From an uncultured Bacilli bacterium (GTDB lineage: Bacteria > Bacillota_I > Bacilli_A > RF39 > UBA660), in contig CAOVIS010000036.1 of NCBI GenBank assembly GCA_948543905.1, positions 1 through 9,286 of the forward strand: 9,286 nt of DNA. The letters run 5' to 3'. The number at the start of each line of letters is the position of its first letter. Within the stretch, counting starts at the first letter, position 1. Made by a program: the position numbers and the translations under genes. Positions 1 through 5,273 of the stretch are shown one piece after another. The notes beneath the pieces are model-generated. The model saw only the letters and a program-made list of their open reading frames with translations, ran no database searches and was not told the DNA's origin.

Positions 1-1
1 T

Positions 2-1555
2 AAAGAATCTACTACTGATAGAAGAGCAATATATCCTATGATAATTCTTAAAACTCCTAAAGGTTGGACAGGACCTAAAATGGTTAAAGATAAGCAAATC
101 GAAGGGTCATTTAGAGCTCATCAAGTGCCAGTTTTAGTTGATAAAGAACATGCTTCTAATTTGGAAGTTTTAAATTATTGGCTTAAAAGTTATAATCCTG
201 GAGAATTATTCGATAGTAATGGTACTTTAAAACGAGGACTTCAAGAATTAATACCAAGTAAAGAACATAGAATGGGATCTAATATTCATGCTAATGGTGG
301 CAAACTTTTACAAGAGTTAAAAATTCCTGATTTTACAAAATATATGTTAGAAATTAAAGCGCCAGGAATAGGACAAGCTAGTGATATGATGATGCTTTCT
401 TATTTTATTCGTGATATAGTTTTAAATAATCCTCATAATTTTAAAATATTTGGTCCTGATGAAGCTTTATCCAATCGTCTTAATCATGTCTTTGAAGTAA
501 CTAATCGCAAGTGGAATGGAGAAACCATAAGAGGTGATGAATATTTAAATACTAATGGAGCAGTTGTTGATACTATATTATCTGAACATGCTAATGAGGG
601 AATGTTAGAAGGCTATCTTTTGACAGGAAGACATGGCTTTTTGCATACTTATGAAGCTTTTAGTCGCATAATTGATTCAATGGTAAGTCAGCATGCCAAA
701 TGGCTTAAAATATGTCGAGAACTGTCATGGCGAGCACCTATAGCCAGTTTAAATATCTTACTTACTAGCCATGTTTGGCAGCAAGATCATAATGGTTATA
801 CGCATCAAGACCCAGGGTTTTTAAATCATATTGTGACCAAAAAAGCTGATATTGTTCGAATATATTTGCCAATAGATGCTAATAGTTTAATATCATGTTT
901 TAACCATATAATTAAAACTAAAAACTATGTAAATGTAATAGTGGCAAGTAAACATCTTAGTTATCAGTGGTTAGACAAAGATTTAGCTATAGCACATTGC
1001 ACCAAAGGTATAGGAAAACTTGATTTTGCAAGTAATGATAATGATGATGTTGATATTGTTTTAGGCTGTGCTGGAGATACGCCAACAGTTGAAGTTATTG
1101 CGGCATCTAAAATACTTCGGACTTATATTCCTAATATTAAAGTAAGAGTTATAAATGTAATTGATCTTATGAAACTTCAAAGTATAGAAACTCATCCTCA
1201 TGGACTTAGTGATTCGGAATATGATGCTTTATTTACAGAAGATAAACCAATTGTTTTTGCTTTTCATGGTTATGCTAATTTGATTCATGAACTTACTTAT
1301 AAAAGGCATAATAAAAATATGCATGTACGAGGATATAAAGAAGAAGGAGCTATTACAACACCTTTTGATATGCGGGTTATAAATGAAATAGATAGATATA
1401 ATTTAGTAATACTAGCTTTAAAACATTTGGGATATCAAAATGAGTATACTAATAAATTACAAGGTTATGCTTTATATATGTTAAATAAGCACCGAGAATA
1501 TATTAAAGAATATGGAGTGGATATGCCTGAGGTTAAAAATTTTATATATAATTAG
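2..1555 (+). CDS. xfp: Phosphoketolase, C-terminal two-thirds (5' end outside the window)
   Basis: Thiamine-diphosphate phosphoketolase, which phosphorolytically cleaves xylulose 5-phosphate (and often fructose 6-phosphate) to acetyl phosphate plus an aldose phosphate in the cytosol. The family is recognised from the RxxxPMIxLKTPKGWTGPK stretch at the window's left edge, the GFLHTYEAF segment (Glu206 counting from the Met at 38, the expected cofactor-activating glutamate) and the diagnostic HQDPGFLNH motif at 256-264. The frame is open from base 2 and the upstream codons (ESTTDRRAIYP) continue the family sequence, so the ATG at 38 is internal and not the start. About 517 residues are visible against roughly 800 in the family, so the N-terminal TPP-binding part is missing only because of the window edge. 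The stop is TAG at 1553. It is the first visible gene of an operon: the next gene starts 15 bases downstream behind its own Shine-Dalgarno site. No lesion is seen. Confidence 0.95.
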   Translation, partial: KESTTDRRAIYPMIILKTPKGWTGPKMVKDKQIEGSFRAHQVPVLVDKEHASNLEVLNYWLKSYNPGELFDSNGTLKRGLQELIPSKEHRMGSNIHANGGKLLQELKIPDFTKYMLEIKAPGIGQASDMMMLSYFIRDIVLNNPHNFKIFGPDEALSNRLNHVFEVTNRKWNGETIRGDEYLNTNGAVVDTILSEHANEGMLEGYLLTGRHGFLHTYEAFSRIIDSMVSQHAKWLKICRELSWRAPIASLNILLTSHVWQQDHNGYTHQDPGFLNHIVTKKADIVRIYLPIDANSLISCFNHIIKTKNYVNVIVASKHLSYQWLDKDLAIAHCTKGIGKLDFASNDNDDVDIVLGCAGDTPTVEVIAASKILRTYIPNIKVRVINVIDLMKLQSIETHPHGLSDSEYDALFTEDKPIVFAFHGYANLIHELTYKRHNKNMHVRGYKEEGAITTPFDMRVINEIDRYNLVILALKHLGYQNEYTNKLQGYALYMLNKHREYIKEYGVDMPEVKNFIYN

Positions 1556-1570
1556 AAAGGATTTTAGAAA

Positions 1571-3058
1571 ATGATATATGATTATATAATAATTGGAGCA
1601 GGAATGGGCGGCCTGGGAGCAGGGCTTAATTTAGCTCTAAATAAAAAGAAAGTTTTAATGCTCGAGAAAAATAGCTTGCCAGGAGGATTAGTTACAACTT
1701 TTAGGCGCGGACGGTTTGAATTTGATGTTTCTTTGTATTCTCTTTATAATTATGGTAATGAAAAACATATAGGGGGGTTACAGAATCTTTTTAAGAAAAT
1801 GGGGATAGAGATTAAAACTAAACTTGCGCTTAATAATACGAGGATTAAGGTAATTGATAAGAATGAAGACTATACTTTAAATGGAGATTTTGAAGAATTT
1901 ATTTTAAGCTTAGAAGCAATGCATCCTGGGTCAATTGAGCCAATCCGTGAATTTATTAAAGTTGTAAAAGAAGTTCATGATGCTTTGCAAGCTATAGGTC
2001 GTAAGACTCAAGAAATTGAAAAATACCCTAATTTTATTAAATATGTAGATGTGAGTACAGCTAAAGCTTTAGAAGAATTAAATATATCTCGGGATGTTAT
2101 AGATAAATTAAGTTATTTATGGGTAGAGCTTGGAAGTCCTATTAATAAACTCGCTTTTGTAGATTTTGCAGAATTTATGTATAAAGTAATTTTCAAAAAA
2201 GATGTAGCGTTACTTTCAAAGAATATTGATTTAGCTTTAAGTTTAGCTAAAGAGTATCAAAATAAAGGAGGAAAAATTTATTATAATTCATGCGTTTGTG
2301 AGATAAAAGACGATAAGGATATCAAAATAGTAGTAACAAAAGATGGTAAAGAGTATCGGACAAAGCATGTAATATGTGATGTATCTAAAAGATATGTTTA
2401 TACTAATTTAATTAAAAATACTGATAAAGAGATAAATAGAATAGAAAATGCGAGAACTATGTCACCTAATGGAGTTGTAGTTTATTTAGGCCTTAATGAT
2501 AATTATAAAACAATTGGTCTTAATAATTATAAGTATTATCAATATGAAACATTAAATAGTGAAGATAATGTTGATAAAATGACTAAATTATATCATAAGA
2601 CATGGGAGGCTGTAGTACCTAATGTTATTAATGAGAGTGCTAGTCCTAAAGATACAACGATTTTAGTTATTAAAACTACTTATTATGGTAATGTTTGGAA
2701 TAAGGTTGACAGTAGTAATTATTTAGAAATCAAAGATAAGATAATGGAAGATTTAGTTTCCCAATTTGAAGAAGCTTTTAATATTGATATTAGAGAATAT
2801 ATTGAAGAAGTTGAGGTAGTAACGCCTCTTACAATTTCAAGGTACACTAATAATGTAAATGGTTCTATGATGGGATATATGCGTTTAGGTTACGATAACT
2901 CTATTAATAGGCTTTTAGCATTAGAAGATGAAAAAATTTCTAATATGAGTTTTGTTGGAGCATCTTCAATTTATGGTAGTGGAGTAGATAATGCTTTTTA
3001 TAGTGGGTATTATATAACTAATAGTTTACTTATAGAAAAAAGAGGAGAAGAAGAATAA
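1571..3058 (+). CDS. CrtI-like (phytoene desaturase/retinol saturase superfamily) FAD-dependent oxidoreductase
   Basis: A 495-residue soluble-looking flavoprotein. The N-terminus is a Rossmann dinucleotide site with GxGxxG at residues 9-14, the acidic residue Glu32 at the end of strand beta-2, and Pro37-Gly38-Gly39 as in phytoene desaturases and related amine-oxidase-fold enzymes. Near the C-terminus, FVGASSIYGSGVDNAFYSG matches the position of the second FAD-contacting motif of that superfamily. Such enzymes desaturate, saturate or isomerise polyenes, or oxidise amines; nothing visible fixes the substrate here and no carotenoid genes are nearby. The start is supported by AAAGGA at 1556-1561, nine bases before the ATG. 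Its TAA overlaps the ATG of the following reductase (TAATG), implying translational coupling and a functional pair: the reductase may feed electrons to, or take them from, this FAD. It could alternatively be a generic NAD(P)/FAD oxidoreductase. The family call is firm and the reaction is unknown. Confidence 0.85.
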   Translation: MIYDYIIIGAGMGGLGAGLNLALNKKKVLMLEKNSLPGGLVTTFRRGRFEFDVSLYSLYNYGNEKHIGGLQNLFKKMGIEIKTKLALNNTRIKVIDKNEDYTLNGDFEEFILSLEAMHPGSIEPIREFIKVVKEVHDALQAIGRKTQEIEKYPNFIKYVDVSTAKALEELNISRDVIDKLSYLWVELGSPINKLAFVDFAEFMYKVIFKKDVALLSKNIDLALSLAKEYQNKGGKIYYNSCVCEIKDDKDIKIVVTKDGKEYRTKHVICDVSKRYVYTNLIKNTDKEINRIENARTMSPNGVVVYLGLNDNYKTIGLNNYKYYQYETLNSEDNVDKMTKLYHKTWEAVVPNVINESASPKDTTILVIKTTYYGNVWNKVDSSNYLEIKDKIMEDLVSQFEEAFNIDIREYIEEVEVVTPLTISRYTNNVNGSMMGYMRLGYDNSINRLLALEDEKISNMSFVGASSIYGSGVDNAFYSGYYITNSLLIEKRGEEE

Positions 3059-4176
3059 TGAATAATAAACTTGATAATATGCGTGAAGAACGTAAAAAAA
3101 TTGTTAATGATTATACGGGTAAAGCTCTTTATAAAACACATGTTGATGAAATGGTCGGGGATAATAATGACTTACAATATGTTATTGTAAAAGAAGTAAT
3201 CCAGGAAACACCTGATACTAAAAGTTTTATTTTAGTGCCCAATTTAGAAGCTGGAACTAATGAATTAATGCCATTTAAGGCTGGACAATTTATAAGTGTT
3301 AAACTAAATATTAATGAAGAATATGTAAGTAGAGCTTATTCTCTTTCTTCTTCACCAAAAACAAAAAACGAATATCGAATTACTATTAAAAGAGCTAAAG
3401 ATGGATTAGTTAGCAATTATATGTGTGATAATGTTAAAAAAGGCGATAGTTTAGTAATTTCAAGGCCAGCTGGAAATTTTGGATATAATAAACTTCGAGA
3501 TGAATCAAATGTTATTGGGATAGCTGGTGGAGTAGGGCTTACGCCAATTATGAGTCATGCGCTTGCGATAATGGATGGAATTTTAGATTTTAACTTAACT
3601 ATTTTTTATAGTGTAAGAACTGTAAATGATATAATGTTTAAAAAAGAAATAGATTATATTAATAAAAAAAGTTCTAAAGTTAGGTTTGTTATTACTTTAA
3701 CTAAAGAAGAACAAGAAGGTTATTTGCATGGTTATATTAATAAAGAAATGATAGCTCCTTATTTGCAAGAATTTAATACGGTTCTTATGTGTGGAACACC
3801 ATCACTTTATAAATCAATGAATACAGTTTTAAGTGAACTTAATATTCCTAAGAAAAGTGTGCATTTTGAGGCTTATGCGGCAGCTTATGAACCTGAAGAG
3901 GTTAAGACTTATGAACTTAAAGTTATTTTAAAAAATGATTTTATTGAAACAACTTGTAGGAGTAACGAAACTTTATTAGTGGCAATGGAAAAGGCTAAAA
4001 TAAAAGCTCCTTCTTTATGTCGGGTAGGAGTTTGTGGATATTGTCGGAGTATTTTGCTTGAAGGTAGAATTAAAATGGTTGGGGGTAATATTAATGAAGC
4101 AGAAGCCTCTAATGATTATATTCATCCATGTGTTTCTTATCCTGATAGTAATATAACATTAAGATTAGATATATAA
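3058..4176 (+). CDS. Ferredoxin-NAD(P) reductase-type flavoprotein with C-terminal plant-type 2Fe-2S domain
   Basis: A 372-residue electron-transfer protein that should move electrons between NAD(P)H, FAD and a 2Fe-2S cluster. Domains in order: a polar N-terminal extension (about 1-40), an FAD-binding barrel (about 41-145) with the flavin motif RAYSLSS at 92-98, an NAD(P)-binding domain (about 150-275) with GGVGLTPI at 157-164 and MCGTP at 244-248, and a C-terminal ferredoxin domain (about 283-372) whose cluster ligands are Cys321, Cys326, Cys329 (C-x4-C-x2-C) and Cys358. This order matches the Hcr/phenol-hydroxylase reductase type. The start overlaps the upstream stop by one base, with AGAGGAG at 3041-3047 inside the upstream gene. 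It is the last gene of the operon, followed at once by a terminator. The likely partner is the CrtI-like enzyme encoded just upstream; no hybrid-cluster protein gene is visible. All key residues are present. Confidence 0.9.
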   Translation: MNNKLDNMREERKKIVNDYTGKALYKTHVDEMVGDNNDLQYVIVKEVIQETPDTKSFILVPNLEAGTNELMPFKAGQFISVKLNINEEYVSRAYSLSSSPKTKNEYRITIKRAKDGLVSNYMCDNVKKGDSLVISRPAGNFGYNKLRDESNVIGIAGGVGLTPIMSHALAIMDGILDFNLTIFYSVRTVNDIMFKKEIDYINKKSSKVRFVITLTKEEQEGYLHGYINKEMIAPYLQEFNTVLMCGTPSLYKSMNTVLSELNIPKKSVHFEAYAAAYEPEEVKTYELKVILKNDFIETTCRSNETLLVAMEKAKIKAPSLCRVGVCGYCRSILLEGRIKMVGGNINEAEASNDYIHPCVSYPDSNITLRLDI

Positions 4177-4185
4177 AAAGAGATT

Positions 4186-4212
4186 TCTAACTAAAAAAGT
4201 TAGATTTTTTTT
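4186..4212 (+). terminator. Rho-independent terminator of the phosphoketolase-oxidoreductase operon
   Basis: A perfect 7-bp stem (TCTAACT 4186-4192 with AGTTAGA 4198-4204) around a five-A loop, followed by eight T residues at 4205-4212. It lies ten bases after the stop codon of the reductase gene, so it ends the three-gene transcript and isolates the toxin-antitoxin region downstream. Confidence 0.88.
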
Positions 4213-4220
4213 GAATTTTA

Positions 4221-4302
4221 CCAATTTTCTTAAAAAACCTTAAAATTGGGGTCAGATTTAAAAAATTGACTAGCAGATTTATTAAATTAGCTAGCAGAAA
4301 TT
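4221..4302. repeat. Inverted repeat followed by a 21-bp-spaced direct repeat
   Basis: Non-coding stretch between the operon terminator and the toxin promoter. CCAATTTT at 4221-4228 is mirrored by AAAATTGG at 4242-4249 (13-base loop, no T tract on either strand, so not a convincing terminator). Then AAATT-NN-CTAGCAGA occurs twice, at 4263-4277 and 4284-4298, exactly 21 bases apart, two helical turns. That spacing would suit a protein bound on one DNA face, but could equally be a relic of a repeat element. The nearby XRE-type regulator is a possible binder; this is speculation. Confidence 0.4.
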
Positions 4303-4315
4303 ACTATTTTGGTAA

Positions 4316-4345
4316 TTTGCAATTTATTTTAATATATGCTATAGT
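4316..4345 (+). promoter_or_regulatory. Sigma-A-like promoter of the toxin mRNA
   Basis: TTTGCA at 4316-4321 (or TTGCAA one base later) and TATAGT at 4340-4345, separated by 17-18 bases. The predicted start is near 4352, at the GCGAG that opens the 5' hairpin. The antitoxin promoter on the other strand sits at the equivalent distance from a similar GCGAG, which supports both assignments. Confidence 0.6.
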
Positions 4346-4351
4346 GATTTT

Positions 4352-4387
4352 GCGAGGCACAGAGGGCCTTTGGTGTTGCCACAACTT
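4352..4387 (+). promoter_or_regulatory. 5' leader hairpin and repeat A of the toxin mRNA
   Basis: The predicted toxin transcript opens with GCGAGGCAC and can fold by pairing GGC-ACA (4356-4361) with TGT-T-GCC (4374-4380), one T bulged. Its 3' arm runs into GTGTTGCCACAA at 4373-4384, a near-copy of GTGTTTGCCCACAA at 4545-4558. Because the antitoxin is read from the opposite strand, the two RNAs can form about 13 base pairs here with two bulges, the same logic as the DRa/DRb repeats of the pAD1 par locus. The region ends 15 bases before the Shine-Dalgarno site, so pairing could block initiation. Confidence 0.5.
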
Positions 4388-4416
4388 AATATTTAAAATA
4401 TGAAGGAGTGGTTTCT

Positions 4417-4488
4417 ATGATGGATAAAGAAGATTTTCTTGTTTTGTCTTTAATAGTGATAATTATATTATTAATTGTCTTTAGATAA
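4417..4488 (+). CDS. 23-residue single-helix membrane peptide, probable type I toxin
   Basis: A short gene starting with two ATG codons (4417, 4420) behind a near-perfect Shine-Dalgarno site, AAGGAG at 4403-4408, eight bases upstream. The peptide has a short charged head (MMDKEDF), an uninterrupted hydrophobic run of about 16 residues rich in Leu, Ile and Val (7-22) and a single terminal Arg, then TAA. This is the layout of small membrane-acting toxins such as Fst/Ldr and TxpA/BsrG, which insert in the cytoplasmic membrane, but it is shorter than Fst (33 residues) and I see no clear sequence match. The call rests mainly on context: own promoter, structured leader, and a convergent small RNA downstream with complementary segments. 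A non-toxic small membrane protein is the main alternative. Confidence 0.68.
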   Translation: MMDKEDFLVLSLIVIIILLIVFR

Positions 4489-4512
4489 GCACTTTATTTA
4501 AGGGGAATTTTG

Positions 4513-4549
4513 GTATAAAAATAACACCTCTTACGTAAGTAAGGGTGTT
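4513..4549 (-). terminator. Intrinsic terminator of the antitoxin RNA, possibly shared with the toxin mRNA
   Basis: On the - strand AACACC-CTTAC (4549-4539) pairs with GTAAG-A-GGTGTT (4534-4523), eleven base pairs with one bulge and a four-base loop, followed by ATTTTTATAC. The T tract is only on this strand; on the + strand the stem is followed by TGCCCAC, so it may only partly stop the toxin transcript. Confidence 0.75.
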
Positions 4550-4591
4550 TGCCCACAAGTGGCAAGCACATAAGGAATATGTGTCTCGCTT
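4513..4591 (-). ncRNA. Predicted antisense antitoxin RNA, about 80 nt
   Basis: Bounded by a - strand promoter and a strong - strand terminator, with no credible open frame inside. Its 5' end folds as GCGAG-A-CACATA / TATGTG-CTTGC (4589-4561) with a five-base loop. One G-U pair in this stem becomes an A-C mismatch on the other strand, which argues that the - strand RNA is the folded product. It then carries CACTTGTGGGCAAACAC (4561-4545), complementary with two bulges to the toxin mRNA leader, and ends in the terminator hairpin, which is complementary to the toxin mRNA 3' region if that transcript reads through it. Size and layout resemble RNA II of pAD1 par (about 66 nt). It would act by pairing with the toxin mRNA to block translation. 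Prediction only. Confidence 0.6.
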
Positions 4592-4597
4592 AAATTA

Positions 4598-4626
4598 ATA
4601 ATAATATAATTTTTAATAAAAGTAAA
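4598..4626 (-). promoter_or_regulatory. Promoter of the antitoxin RNA
   Basis: Read on the - strand: TTTACT (4626-4621), a 17-base AT-rich spacer, and TATTAT (4603-4598). The expected start at about 4591 falls right before the GCGAG hairpin. It lies just downstream of the stop of the XRE regulator gene on the same strand, so readthrough from that gene could add to antitoxin RNA. Confidence 0.58.
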
Positions 4627-4633
4627 TAGTAAA

Positions 4634-5101
4634 TTACCATTTTGGTTTATAATCAATTTTACCTAGAAGATAATCAGCACTTATATGATATTTTTTACAA
4701 ATAGTATAAAGACAGATAGTTAAAATTAAATTTTTTCCGCTTTCATATCTGCTAATACTTGACTTTGTTATGCCAATACTTTGGGCTAATTTATCTTGAG
4801 TTATTTTATTTTCTTTGCGATATTTTTTTATTCTGCTACCTATTTCAATTGGATTAAGATTTTCTATATTTTTATATTTTGAATATTTAATGTTTTTACT
4901 TAGGCCTAAAATATAGTCGATTGATGTATTAAGAATGTTGCTTAGATTATTTAAATGTTCTATCGGAATGTAAGCATCGCCATTTATATAATTAGATAAA
5001 GTTTTTTTGGATATATTTAATTTTTTAGCTATTTCGGTGGCAGTTATATTCTCGTTTTTGAGTTTTTCAAAAAGTTTCTTTAAATTATCAGAAATTTCCA
5101 T
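4634..5101 (-). CDS. Transcriptional regulator with two tandem XRE-type HTH domains
   Basis: A 155-residue cytosolic DNA-binding protein built from two Cro/CI-type helix-turn-helix units. Unit 1 spans about 5-67 (TATEIAKKLNISKKTLSNYI then IDYILG) and unit 2 about 88-148 (TQDKLAQSIGITKSSISRYE then ADYLLG), joined by a Lys/Asn/Tyr-rich linker. Both end in the same DY-[IL]-LG signature, suggesting internal duplication. No other domain is visible, so a ligand or partner is not evident. I chose the ATG at 5101: AAGAGGTG (5115-5108) sits six bases before it, whereas the in-frame GTG at 5110 lies inside that Shine-Dalgarno site. It is divergent from the surface-protein gene, with inverted repeats in the shared spacer, and sits beside the toxin-antitoxin locus. 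Targets are unknown; autoregulation and control of the divergent gene are plausible inferences. Confidence 0.87.
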   Translation of the reverse strand: MEISDNLKKLFEKLKNENITATEIAKKLNISKKTLSNYINGDAYIPIEHLNNLSNILNTSIDYILGLSKNIKYSKYKNIENLNPIEIGSRIKKYRKENKITQDKLAQSIGITKSSISRYESGKNLILTICLYTICKKYHISADYLLGKIDYKPKW

Positions 5102-5127
5102 ATGCTTCACCTCTTAAAATTATAAAT

Positions 5128-5164
5128 GACTTTATTATTAAATTCTTAAAAGTCTGAATAATAA
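5128..5164. promoter_or_regulatory. Possible operator: nested inverted repeats between divergent genes
   Basis: GACTTT at 5128-5133 is mirrored by AAAGTC at 5149-5154, and TTATTATT at 5132-5139 by AATAATAA at 5157-5164. The site lies between the XRE regulator start and the divergent promoter, a usual place for an XRE operator. The repeats are AT-rich and could be chance. Confidence 0.28.
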
Positions 5165-5174
5165 CAACTTTTTC

Positions 5175-5203
5175 TTGACAATTAGTATTTAAGATAATAT
5201 ATT
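5175..5203 (+). promoter_or_regulatory. Sigma-A promoter of the anchored surface-protein gene
   Basis: A perfect TTGACA at 5175-5180, a 17-base spacer and TATATT at 5198-5203. Transcription should begin near 5210, giving a leader of about 60 bases before the Shine-Dalgarno site and ATT codon of the downstream gene. Confidence 0.72.
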
Positions 5204-5208
5204 TTAAA

Positions 5209-5246
5209 TATAAGCTAAAAATTTCTAATAAACTCGAGAGCTTATA
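5209..5246 (+). promoter_or_regulatory. Hairpin in the leader of the surface-protein gene
   Basis: TATAAGCT at 5209-5216 pairs perfectly with AGCTTATA at 5239-5246 around a 22-base loop. It begins about at the predicted transcription start and ends ten bases before the Shine-Dalgarno site. It has no T tract, so it is not a terminator. It could stabilise the 5' end or be a protein site. The long loop makes it a weak structure. Confidence 0.35.
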
Positions 5247-5255
5247 AATATACTT

Positions 5256-5273
5256 AAGGAGTGAGGAAGTATT
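5256..5273 (+). promoter_or_regulatory. Shine-Dalgarno site that points to an ATT start codon
   Basis: AAGGAG at 5256-5261, extended by TGAGGAAG, precedes ATT at 5271-5273 with nine bases between. No ATG, GTG or TTG in the open frame lies at this spacing; the nearby GTG (5261) is out of frame and meets a stop after four codons. Either ATT is used as a rare start or an original ATG lost its G. Confidence 0.55.

Noticed and set aside
38..40. ATG at 38 as the start of phosphoketolase
   Set aside because: The frame is open to the window edge and the residues before this Met are conserved in the family, so the gene begins outside the window.
5102..5110. GTG at 5110 as the start of the XRE regulator
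   Set aside because: The GTG forms part of the AAGAGGTG Shine-Dalgarno site for the ATG at 5101, which has ideal spacing.
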